A stretch of DNA of 64,000 nucleotides from Phyllostachys edulis (Eukaryota; Streptophyta; Magnoliopsida; Poales; Poaceae): assembly GCA_036346405.1 (NCBI GenBank), contig CM070562.1:108452999-108516998 (forward strand), written 5' to 3'. Below, in pieces: positions 1-11,100 of this stretch. The notes beneath the pieces are model-generated. The model saw nothing but the letters and a program-made list of their open reading frames with translations, was not told the DNA's origin and searched no databases. Made by a program: the position numbers and the translations under genes. How positions within the stretch are numbered: position 1 is the first letter of the stretch; every line of letters begins with the position of its first letter.

Positions 1-282
1 GGCAAGTCCGTTTAGTTTTTTAGCTCCGATGTGTGTGCACACATCCCTACTGATGTCTCCCTTCATGGGGCTTTTCAAATCCAGTATGCCATTTTTTGAA
101 GGTTCCATACTGGTGCCAGTTCTCAATTGGCCCCCCTTCTGGTTCCGAGGAATTTTAGTGATCGGCTGTGTCAAGTCCTTCTTATCCTTTTTCACCAAGC
201 ATCCCTGGTTACTTCGGATTTGAGGGACTGGAATTCTCGTCCTTTTCTGAGGCATCTGGACGAGATTAGGGATACCTTTTTT

Positions 283-2295
283 TGTAGGACCAGAAAGGCG
301 ACTAGAGGGGGGGGGGGGTGAATAGACGCTTTCTCTATTTTTCACCTTGATCGAACTCAACACTACTTTCACTCCAATAGCTATAAAAGCAATGAAGATC
401 TGTATACAGGCACAGCGGATGACCTGTGTTGAATCCGATCAAACCCCGAAGTAAAAGACCAAAAACATTTTACAACCGCATAGGAAGATGTGCAAGGAAC
501 AACTAGCTTGCTGTATATATGAGATGAGCAGGAACAACACAAGTAAAAAGGTGAAGCAGCTAATAAACAAATGTGGGTCATCTGTGAACGAGACCTCTTA
601 CACGCATGACCCAAAAGAAACGGTAATAAACAAATCCAAACTACCACCCGATGGAAATTAACATCAACACCTCACCTGCACCATTTAGCAGCCCAAGGTA
701 ATAAATGAAACTAAAACTGCAACCTGCTGGCCATTACAATCATCGCCTCACACGCATCAAAGTGCAGCCAAAAGAAAAAGCATGAGGCACAACAACCTAT
801 CAACTACAGCCGCCGCAAGGACTCATGAATCTGTAGGCTACAGGATTTGTCGCATCAAAACATACAGAAACAGAGCATGCTCAGCATAAGCCGCACCACA
901 CGACACCGAGCTGACAAGCAAGCACAAGGGACTGCAGTCAAGGAAATAAAAATTAAACAGCACACTGCCATCAACAAGGTTTCAGTTGAGTCATGACAGC
1001 AGCCCAAGCTAATAAAAATTAAACAGATCGGACACAGTAGCAATCAAAATCAAATCAATGCATCATCATAACTGTGAACTCGTCCTCTTACATGCAAGAA
1101 ACAGAAACGGAAAACCAATACAAAGCATCAAAACCTTGATTAAGTAGCCACAAATCCAAAAGCAAACTGCTGGATACTCGATTTCTCTGCCTACAGGAGA
1201 CTACAGGCAGCCGCCACCTAAGCACCGATTTTGCGGGAGGAACAAGGTGCTGCCAGAGACTTTGGTTTTTGCCGGGAAGACTCAGCCGCCGCCAGAGATC
1301 CAGTTTTTTCTTGGAGAACTCAACCGCCAAAACTTCTATTTTTCTTTGAGCACAGAGTCGCCCACCAAATCTACTTTCTCGCAGAGCTCTAGCAATACCA
1401 CAGACTCTCTTTTTTAGGGCAGTACAGGCCGCCGTCACCGGCTGCTTTTTTCTCCAGGAAAACCTAATGTCCCATCTCCAAAAACCTTTTATAAGGCAGC
1501 CACCAACCCTAAAACCCTTTTTGAATTGGGGCTTCTAGAAGATTAAACCTAATGGGCTTCCGTTAAGGCCCAACATCAACAGAACACACACGCACGTATT
1601 TTAAAGCGCCGTCTTCACTTCTCTTGACCTAATCCACTTCTTGATGCACCGTCTTACGCCGCGGGTTGGCATTAGGTCACCAAGGCGGTATTTGGTAAAA
1701 TTACCAAAATACCCCTTCTCGATCTTTTCCGAAAACCGAGTCCAATCCAGTTGAAACAATCGCCTGCTTCGCCATGTGTAAGTTGATCCAGCAGCTCTCA
1801 TCGTGTCGGCAAGTCTCTCCCATCCGGTTTCCACCGGACCACTTTGGCACTTGCACCGACCCCCGCACCGCTTGATCAACTAGTCGCACCGAACTGCCCA
1901 TTCGGTCATCCTTGTCCATTCTGCGCCACACTTGAGTCACTTGACCTCACCCGGCATTCATGATCGTTCTGGACCTCAGCTCTCCAAGCTTAGTCCCGAT
2001 CCTCCTCGCCGTTGACCGTCGTTGACCTGCAAGCCACCTGCACAGCAATAGACAAGCAAACACGAATCCGGGAACAAGTTCTTCACAACTTGACCTACGT
2101 TAGCTCAAAACATGCAATATGCAACACATATGCACTATAGCCTATGAACTCAACCTATCCCAAAGCCAAATTCCCAAAATGGCCGAAGACCAGCCTTTTA
2201 ACTTTGCCGAAAACGCGTGAAACTTCAAACCAAAAGTAACATTGCCAATTGTTTCATCATCCTAAGATCATGGGCATATCCCCATGATATCCACA
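283..2295. mobile_element. Insertion inside copia copy 1: TG...CA-bounded, LTR-like sequence
   Basis: Copia copy 1 and copy 2 align up to about 282 and resume at about 2301; the intervening 2 kb has no counterpart in copy 2. The insert begins tgtaggacc, ends in CA, and is flanked on both sides by ttttt, a possible 5-bp target duplication (weak, because it is homopolymeric). A G-run follows the start. No coding domain was recognised in the open frames. A solo LTR or an LTR-type non-autonomous element is the best reading; the exact family is unknown. Confidence 0.45.
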
Positions 2296-2690
2296 TTTTT
2301 CTTTCTTCGGTATTTCAACCCTCTCCGATGCATTGCGTACAGGCACATACGACTTGGTCACGCTCTTTAAATTACTAAAATGGTCAGGCAATTGATTCGC
2401 TAATGCTTGCAAATCAATTATCTTCTGGACTTCAATTATATTCTGAACTTCAATTCACTAGTGCGCGGTTCATGTGCATGGATTCCCATAGCTTATCACG
2501 TTATTTCCCAATATTTTTCATCAAGGGGTTGATTTCCTCCCCCTAATGACGGGAAACAATCATCATCTAATATACTATCAACGAATCAGGCAATATACAA
2601 ATCTCTCGTCATAGGGTCCAAATACCTGATTATGGATGTTGTCTCTTAACCAACGTACATCCCAGACTTTCAGAGAAGGCCCATTGTAGT

Positions 2691-3348
2691 TCACTGCGGT
2701 GGTGGTATAGGTACATAAACCTTGCAACCAAACATGCAAAGATGAGAAATTTTCGGTGTTGACCCTTGCGCTAGTTGCATAGGTGAATGGATGTTATATG
2801 CCGGTGGTCTAAAATTGATGAGAGTTGCTGCATGCAGGACTGTGTGTCCCCAACATGTAGTTGATAAATTACAATTCTGCAAAATCTGCTAGTCCATTCT
2901 GGGTGTGGACATGCGGTATAGAATGCTCAATTTTAATTCCCATTTTCATGCAATAATCATCAAATGTCTTTGAAGTAAATTCTCCGGTGTTGTCCATTCT
3001 GATGGACTTCACATGATAATCTGGGAAATTATTTTTCAATTTTAATTATCTGCGAGATTAGCTTTGCAAAAGTATAGTTTCTCGTAGACAATAAACATAC
3101 GTGCGACCATTTCGAGGAAGCATAGATGAACATCATAAAATACCTAAATGGCCAGGCTGTATAGGACCGCAAATGTTTCCCTGGATACGGTCCAGGAATG
3201 CAGGGACTTCATCCTTCGATTTCAGAGCAAAAGGTCTAGTAATTAATTTTTTGGTGGCACATGCGGGGCACACAAAATCTTTCTGATTCGAAAAATTATT
3301 TACATCGATGTTATGTCCCTGTGAATTATTAATTATATTTCTCACCAT
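2691..3348 (-). pseudogene. Copia integrase and gag-pre-integrase remnants (copy 1)
   Basis: Two short minus-strand frames are similar to copia Pol. The frame at 2691-2882 matches the part of integrase around the CWGHTVL and INFRPPAYNIHSPM stretches. The frame at 3133-3348 contains a zinc-binding FVCPACATKK stretch typical of the gag-pre-integrase region. They are separated by stops and frame changes, so no functional polyprotein is made. The same segments occur in order in copy 2 at 47553-48187. Confidence 0.8.
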
Positions 3349-3419
3349 TCTAAGACCTGGGTAGCTTAATCTATCATGCCTGAGACAGAAAAGTTCAGAT
3401 CTTCTAAATACGGTTTTCA

Positions 3420-3830
3420 GGGCAGTATAGACTGCAGGTGCTTTAATATTAGTGTAGTATAGCCCAGTTTCATATGAAGGAAGTCATTCTAATACTCTTT
3501 TCCGCTTTCTTCACGCTTTGTAATGAGCAGGTAGTTCTTACCATACTCTTCTTCAGTGTCTCCGTGAAAACCATTAGCGCGAATATCCTTGAGAGTTCTA
3601 GTCGATTCTAGGTACAACAAGGCTTCTTTAATGATCAAAGTTGTGCCCATTGGGAGTATAATTGTGGCCCTTCCTAAGCCTATTATACAAGTATCACTGC
3701 CTGCGATTATCGTAAGACTATCAGCATTCTTTCTGATCGACTAAATTTTTTTTGTCCCTCTCAATATGGTATTCGTTGTGCCGCTATCCACTAAGCACAC
3801 TTCCTCCATAGGGCACCACATGCGTTCTAA
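3420..3830 (-). pseudogene. Copia aspartic protease remnant (copy 1)
   Basis: The reverse complement near 3770-3810 encodes a VDSGTTNTIL-like stretch, the aspartic protease active-site motif D-S-G of copia Pol. The surrounding sequence is interrupted by stops. The equivalent position in copy 2 (about 47097-47130) has lost this motif. Assignment rests on the motif and on alignment with copy 2. Confidence 0.6.
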
Positions 3831-4059
3831 TACTTTAAATATCATAACATAACTTATTATTATAAATACGGGAATATAAGACTTGCAAGATTCATCATAA
3901 GAATTTAATGTTTTGCACTCCTAGAGCTTGCAAGCATTATTCAAAGAATAAAATAATTCAATGTTACATCACAACCACAAACTGCAAGTGGCTATAAAAA
4001 GATCTAAGTGCAATGCGTGCACTAGATTGAATCAATGAAGTACTTAGAAACTTGTGCCT

Positions 4060-4807
4060 TAATCTACTCCATGGTGATCTTCTCCTCTTGGGCAACTACG
4101 GCTGTGTCCGCTGCGATGTCAAAAAAAAGAGGAGGGTTCATAGGGGCTACTACTGGGCTGTCCACATCCATGAGTGCATCTAATGGCTGTGAATCCTCTG
4201 TGCTTGCAATGGTGAGGTGTGCCTCATGTTGTCCTTTGTCCTTCTTCTTAGACTAGAAAGCATCAATAACGTGCGACCCACGACCTTACCCTTCTTGCCC
4301 CTCTCCTTTGTGAGAGGCTTTCTCACCTTGTAACTGCTAGCATTGGCTTCATGGTCAACATTGCTACTAGGTGGTTGTGAGATGTAGTTCTTCCTCAGAA
4401 CATCATTTTGAGCTTCCACAACTTGCATGGTGTCAATCAATTCGGCATACTCCTTGTAGCCGTTTTGACGACAGTTGCGTGCAGATTAGACCGTATTCGA
4501 GTGGAAGGTAGAGAGAGTCTTCTTAATCTTCTGCTCATCTGTGATTACCTTACTACAGAGTTGAAGACTGATACAAATTCTATACAAATTTTGGCTATGC
4601 TGGGCCAGCTCTTTGAACTCCTAGTTTGTGATGCCAGTCATCTTCATATTCATGCAAAGAGTTCATAAGATTACTGCTGGTAATCCGCATAAAATGGTTG
4701 CAAAATTCCCATAATGCTCTTCGAACTACCGGTTCGTGATCCCATATTTTTCTATACATTTTCCATGATTTGCTGCTATTTTCAGCTATTAAAAGTAATA
4801 TAAGCAA
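4060..4807 (-). pseudogene. Copia gag (UBN2-type) remnant (copy 1)
   Basis: The minus-strand frames at 4180-4440 and 4595-4807 are related to plant copia Gag. The segment with IDTMQVVEAQNDVLRKNY matches the Gag of copy 2 at 46273-46599 nearly residue for residue. The two frames are offset by indels and stops. A GC-rich leader lies between this gag and the LTR (about 5150-6190), as in copy 2. Confidence 0.7.
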
Positions 4808-6190
4808 TCACAGATAATCAAAACAGTAAATACAATATATAAATTGCATAGAAATAATAATAATAGAGTCAAACATGCTTCAAATGCTCAAAACAATTTA
4901 AAAATTGAATTCTCGAGGCCCTTTTTTGATGGAAAATGAATTTTCTGTGAATTCTACAATTTCCAGGGGCTAACACTTAAACGGCTAAATTTCAATTCTA
5001 AGAAATTTTTCGAGCAATTTTTAGAAAAACCGAGGGTCCTTTTGCAAAATTTCCTATTCTTTTTCGGTTTTCTCCTTTTTTTTTCTTTCCTGAATTTCTC
5101 GGGGTGGGCCCCCTCCTTTTTTCGGTTTTGAAATTGCCGACGCACAAGGCCGATTGCTTCATATAGGCGCTAGGGTTTCCCTAGCGCCACTAGAGCAGGC
5201 GGCGCCCGTCTTGAGGTGGCGGCGGCGGGAAAGCGCAACGCGAGCGGTCGGGCGATCTTGGTTCGGCGGCGGCGTGTGGCGCGATGCGCCCATGCGGATA
5301 GTGGTAGTAACCGGGCATCGCATGTCTGGCGGCAGCGGCATGCAACAAGATGGGATATCACCGGCTTGAACTAAGCAGCGCTACGGAGTCACCAGGCCGT
5401 GATGCGCCGCAGGTGGTCGGCGCGGCACAGCGGCTTTAGGCGCGCGCAGTGTGCGAGGCATAGCACACGTGTAACCAGACGCCAGCGGTGGAAGCGGCGC
5501 CCGTAGCAACAAGCAAAGAGCGAGACGCGCGACGCACGCACGCCGCGCGAGGCGGCCGTCGCGACATAAGCGGCGCGACAGGCCGGCGAGGTGCAGCGGT
5601 CATGTCGCGCGTGTAGGCGGCGTCGGCCTGATGACAACGATCGTGCCTTGCCGATGCATGCCAATGCAGTACGTGATGCACTTTTGGCCATCTGTGAACT
5701 AATGTCGTGGCATTGATCGATCTACATGAGGTGCTTCCGGCTTCAAGAACGTGAACCGTTACCCGTTCATGTCCATGACATCCTATTTCAGGCCGATGGC
5801 GCAGATGGGTGCACGGAGCGACGCGCGGCCGTCGAGGCCAACGAGCCTGTGTAGGAGGCTCATGCGCGATGGGCGTTGGTGGCTTCGGGTCGGTGAAATT
5901 CTTTTTTTTTTCTACGATGCAATCAACAATTCCTCATTTTTCCAATCATCCGATCGGCATTGTGCCGGCGACTACAAGTCAGCTCACGAAGATTAGAGAA
6001 AATTTGCACCGTGAAAACAAAACCAATCTAGAATGCAAAATTATACAGAATAAAAGCAATCTAGAAAGTGATTCAGTCTATGGACGATTACCTTCTTGAT
6101 CCGAGTAAAGTAGGCCTAGAGGTAGGCCGGAGTCGATCGTACAATTCAATCTAGAGTGTCTTTCGATCCGAGCAAATCGCGCTGATAACG

Positions 6191-6470
6191 TGTTGGGTAA
6201 CCGTCGCTGGCGAGTCCAGTCCGAACGATCACCTCGTAGACAAACGTAGAATCACATCAAACAATGCAAGAACAAATAGCAAATTGAACACTCAGAGAAA
6301 CAAAGGTGAAGGAGGTATTTTTCTTTTTTATTCCTTCATCAAGCAATCGGCCTTTTACAATAACTAGAACTATCTATTTATAGTCTATAGACCCAGCTAC
6401 GGTTTGGATGGGGAGCCCACTTATGGGCCAGCTGCTGGGCTGAGCCCATGGCTTTCCAATATTAATCACA
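6191..6470 (-). repeat. 5' LTR of copia copy 1 (280 bp)
   Basis: On the minus strand the repeat starts TGTGATTAAT and ends GGTTACCCAACA, a TG...CA LTR. The U5 end is clearly related to the LTR of copy 2 (shared gtctacgagg and gccagcgacggtt). A tataaata box lies in U3/R at about 6370-6385 as seen on the reverse strand. Immediately inside the LTR is CGTTATCAGCGCG, a primer-binding-like site of the kind found in several plant copia families, not the classical TGGTATCAGAGC. Confidence 0.8.
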
Positions 6471-8177
6471 CCACTTAATCATCAAACCCAATAATTAATC
6501 ACGGCACGCAGAAAAAGAAAATGGAAAGAAATCACAGCATCATGGTGATGAACCCATTGGAGGAGAAGCATTCAAGCGAGGAAGAAAAGTGAAAAAGGAA
6601 AAGGGAAAGGGAGGGTGGAAAGTGGAAATTGTAGCGGGTTTCCGGCTTTTATGTTTTTAACCTTTAATTAACTCCTCCATTTACTACGCGTCCCTCATTC
6701 CCATAACAAAAAGGCAAGGTTTCCACCCCGTTGCTTTCTCGGTGAACCGCGAGACCCGTCTTCCCCGCACGCCCGCACCAATCAGCCTCGCTCGTTCCGG
6801 TCTCCCAATCGAATTCGCGTCCGCGAGCCGGGATTGGATCGCTCCGTTCGGGCGCGGCGGCGGCGCTCTGCGATTCTCCGGCGCGGAGCCACGAGGTCAG
6901 CAGAGGTCAGGATCGCATCGCTTCTCCTCTTGTTTCTCGCGTCAGTTCTGGGCTCGAACCGCGGCATTTGTTGTCGCTGGCGCGGGGAGTCGTTCTAGGA
7001 GCCGAAGCTGCGCGCTTTTGTTTCGATCGCTTGTCGGGAGCGTTGGAATTGGCGAAATATTTCGCCGCTTTCGAGCACCCTGCACCCTTGTCCCGACCGA
7101 CACCAATTTTCGTGAACAAAAGCGCTAGATTTCTCCAATTTGTTTCTCTCTCTCCTCGCTCCGTCGCGGCGTCGCTCGTCATCGATTTCGATGGTCTTGT
7201 TGGTGCCATTTGGAATATTCTAACCGTCGAATTTTTCTCTCCCTCAATTTTTGTCCGGATGGTACGGACCTGGAACGAGAGGAACGAACTCGTCGTCGAT
7301 GCTATGCTTAAACACCACTGGTTTTTTTTTGAACATTTGTTTCCTTGCGTCGCAGCGAATTCGCGTCGTTTTTCTACTCGTTTCCTGCGCATTTGTCGCT
7401 CGCTAGCCGTTGGGATCGCTCCAACGGACACATTTTTTTTCACCACGAATTCTTCAATGGGCATAAATACGCCGCCTTTTTCCCCCATTTCTTTTACCCC
7501 CAGAAAGTTCCTCGTCCTGCCACTTGCATTAGTTTTACCTCGCGACAGGGCAGGCAACCACGGTACTTTAATCCAGACTTGCCTGTACTACTCATCGTAA
7601 TTAAGCCACTGCTTAGTCGTCCTTAACCCCCAGTGGCCTTCGCCACCGGGCACCCCCCCCATCCCCAATTAATCCGCTTATTCTCTCTCTCCTCTCTCTC
7701 TCTCTCTGGAGCTGGAGCTACCTCGGTGGCAGCAGGCAGTCAGCTTGGCTTCGCCATTACTTGGCTTGCAGGAGCTGGGCGTGGAGTTCCCGTGAGGTGG
7801 AGACCAAGCCATGAGTGACTAGCCACCCCCAACCCGCTCCCGAAAGAGACGCTCCAATTCCTACGCATAATAAATAATAAATAAAAACAATTCCAGAAAA
7901 CCACCCTCCTCCATTGCTCCCTTTCTTCTCCTCCTCCTCCGCCCCTTTTTTACCCACCGAATCCCATTGCCAAGCCTTCGATCTGGTTCGTGCCCCGCGA
8001 TTCCGGGTTCTTGAATTCTCTTACTTGTTGTGCGAGATTGATGGTTCTTGGCTGGCCTCATGTCCTAACATTGGATTGTTCTTGTTGTTGCATCGGCAGA
8101 TACCGACGGGTGGATTGGTGGTGGCTTCTTGGCGCTGTCAATGTGGGTGGATTTGAGCCGTGCTGGTGGTTGCGCGC
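6471..8177 (+). other. Intergenic DNA and probable 5' leader of the QWRF gene
   Basis: No gene is supported here. The stretch 6730-7030 is GC-rich and contains open frames on both strands that look like chance ORFs; it could hold a non-coding first exon of the downstream gene. A CT-rich microsatellite lies at about 7680-7710. A TATA-like ataaataataaataaaaa run at about 7867-7885 precedes a CT-rich stretch that resembles a 5' UTR reaching the ATG at 8178. Transcription start is not determinable from sequence alone. Confidence 0.4.
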
Positions 8178-11100
8178 ATGGACGCCTGCGAAATTCGGGC
8201 GCCGGGGGCAGTGCTGCTGCGGAAACCTGACCTGCTCGCGGAGAAGAATTATGCTAATGGTCACGGTGATGCAGCGGTGAGGCGCAAGGCGGGGGCGATG
8301 CCGGCGGCGCCTGCTACCCCGAGGAGGCACCCGTCGCCGAATGCCGGTCGGGCGTCGGCCCCGGCGGCGGCTGGGTCGCAGGCGAAGAGGTCCCAGTCCA
8401 CCGAACGGAGGCCCGCGACTCCGTCGAGGCAGTCTTCTGGCGGCTCGAGGGCGACTACCCCGTCCAGGATCTCTGCCCCGACGTCGCCGTTGTCCGCGCC
8501 TTCCAGCCCGTCCTCGTCGTCCTCGAGCTCGTCCACGCCGGTGCGTGATGCCGTCACAGAGACGCAAAGTGCTCCGAGAAGGTTATCCGGTGGCCGGGCT
8601 CCTGATGGGTTGTGGCCGTCAATGCGGAGTCTGTCTTCTTCTTTCCAGCTCGACTCAAAAGCGGGGAGGATCAGTAGTTCTTCTGCAGATCAGACCAAGA
8701 TGAGGGGGGATGGAGCAGCTGCTGATAGGAAGAGGAGCCCGTTGAGAGGCAGGAGTACCACTGAGCAGTCAGATAATCCGCACGCTAAGGTGATTGACCA
8801 CCATCGCTGGCCTGCTATGATGGGGGGCAGGGTATCTGTGAGCGCTATGTCGAGGAGCGTGGATCTCACTGATAAGATTAGTAGGCCAGCTCTATCGTCG
8901 ATTCCATCACGCGGTGTTTCACCAAAGAGAACAATGCTGTCATCCGCTGCAAATGCCTTGTCAAGGAGTATCGATCTTTCTGATAAAATCGATCGATTAG
9001 TCTCTTCGTCGGTTTCATCGCGAGGGGGTTCACCAAGAAGATCACCTGCTTCAAATGGCACAGCTGTTATTTCGAAAAGCATGAGTATTGGTAAAGATGC
9101 CAAACCTGCATCCTTGGCAATTCCATCACGAGGGATTTCTCCGGTAAGAACAGCTACATCAGGTGGTACAAGGGCCCTGTCAAAGAGCATGGATCTTACT
9201 GAAAAAGATAACAGTGCACTCTCCTCGGCAGTTTCATCACCCGGCATTTCACCAAGTGTGTCAGTATCAAGTGTGTCTAATGCTACATCGCAAACTACAA
9301 AGTCTTCTGAGAAACTTAACGGACCTGTTTCCTCCCCAGCCTCATCACGAGGACTTTCACCTAGAGGAACATCAACACCTGGTGGCATTGGTGCTATATC
9401 AAAAAACATTGATTTCCCTGAAAAAGATAAGAGACCAGCCTCCTCATCAGCTCTATCAAGAGGGAATTCACCAAGAAGGAGACTTGCCTCCGATGGTGTT
9501 AATGCTATTGTGAAAAATATGGATTTTGCTGAGAAGGATAGCAGACCAGTCATCTCGTCAATTCCATCTCGAGGGGTTTCCCCAAGAAGAAGACTTGCCT
9601 CTGATGGTGTTGATGCTATAACAAGAAGCACAGATTTTTCTGAAAAAGATAACAGACCATCCACCTCATCATCTGCATTGCGTGGGATTTCTCCACGAAG
9701 AAGGCTTGCTTCTGATGGTATCAGTGCTATATCAAAAGGCATGGACATGGCTGATAAAGCTAACAGGTTATCAGCCTCTTCAGCTGCATCACGAGGTATT
9801 TCACCAAGAACTCGATTAGTATCTGACGATGTTGGTACTATATCAAAAATCGTGGATTTTGCTAATAGAGATAATAGACCATCAACCTCATCTGCTGCAT
9901 CACGAGGTATGTCACCAAGAAGAAGGCTTGTATCTGGTGGTATCAATGCCATTTCAAAAAGCATCAACTTCACTGAAAATGATGCCAGAATTGTGCCCTC
10001 TTCAGTTGCATCTCGAGGGATCTCAACATTAAGGCGCGTTTCGTCTGATGGTCTTGATACTGTATCAAAGAATACGGAACTTCCTGAAAAAGATACCAAC
10101 CCTGCCACCTCGTCAGCTGCACTGCGAGGTCTTTCACCAAGAAGAAAACCTGTGTCTGATGGTCTCAATGCTACATCAAAGAGCATGGATCTTGCTGTCA
10201 AAGATCACAGACCTGCCACCTCATCAGCTACATCGCGAGGGGTGTCACCAAGAAGACGACTCGCCTCCGATTGCGTAGATTCTATATCAAAGAGCACAGA
10301 TTTTACTGAAAAAGATACCAGACCTTCCACCTCATCAGTGGCATCACGAGGGATTTCACCAAGACGACGACTTGCCTCTGATGGAATCAATGTTTTAATG
10401 AAGAGCACGGATTTTGCTGATAAAGACTACCGGCCATCAACCTCATCAGCTGCATTACGGGGAACTTCACCCAGAAGCAGGGTTGCCTCTAATTCCATTG
10501 ATGTCATATCAAGAAGCATGGATTTTGCTGACAAAGATAGCAGACCATCCACCTCATCAGGTGCATTGCGTGGGACTCTACAGAGAGGCAAGCTTGCCTC
10601 TGATGGCATTAATGCTCTATCAAAAGTTGTGGATACTGCTGACATAGGTAGAGCACAATCTATCTCGTCAGCTGCATGTGGTGTGACTTCAGACAGTAGA
10701 CTTGATGGTACTAATGCTCTAGTAAAAGGCATCAATTTTGCTGAGGAAGTTAATACAGCAACCCCAGATGATTGTAATGGTGATATTTCAGAAAGCATGG
10801 ATTCTGATGACATAGGCACAGGTGCAGCCTCCTTGTCCATTGCATCACAAGAGAGAGCACCAACCATACCTGTTTCTGATGGCACTAAGAATATTTCACA
10901 GACTGTGGATGCAACTCAAAAAGATAGCAGAGCGATCTCGGTAAAGATTCCATCTCGAGGAACTTCTCCAAGAAGGCGACTCGCATCTGATGGCATTGAT
11001 ACTATATCCAAAAGCATAAATTTTACTGAGAAAGATAAGAAACCCATAACTGTGTCAACACCGTCACGTGGAATGTCGCCAAGAAGAACAACAAGATCTG

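Larger units (their letters stand above)
1..6470 (-). mobile_element. Ty1/copia LTR retrotransposon (copy 1), 5' portion, decayed; continues beyond the left edge
   Basis: This is a copia element on the minus strand. Its 5' LTR is at 6191-6470. The interior, read leftwards, holds a GC-rich leader, gag remnants, protease, gag-pre-integrase and integrase remnants. The left edge corresponds to the stretch just before reverse transcriptase in the related copy at 44332-51781, so RT, RNase H and the 3' LTR lie outside the window. A 2-kb insertion at 283-2295 interrupts it. All reading frames are broken, so it is a fossil. Family assignment rests on integrase and gag remnants that match the plus-strand copy closely in protein and LTR sequence. 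Confidence 0.85.

Noticed and set aside
5154..5691. GC-rich frames near the 5' LTR of copia copy 1
   Set aside because: They lie in the leader between the LTR and gag. The matching region in copy 2 is also GC-rich without a conserved frame.
6742..7600. Overlapping open frames of 128-216 codons upstream of the QWRF gene
   Set aside because: They occur on both strands in GC-rich DNA, with no domain or consistent coding signal. They may be part of a non-coding 5' exon.
8160..8177. An upstream start at 8160 for the QWRF protein
   Set aside because: The codon at 8160 is GTG. The first ATG in frame is at 8178. The same logic moved the starts of the acyltransferase (to 36764), the CDI-like gene (to 40081) and the SCPL gene (to 62998).
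8690..10201. A 503-codon minus-strand open frame opposite the QWRF repeats
   Set aside because: It is a by-product of the repeat composition: Ser/Arg-rich units give no stops on the opposite strand. There are no splice, start or domain signals, and the plus-strand frame has clear family homology.
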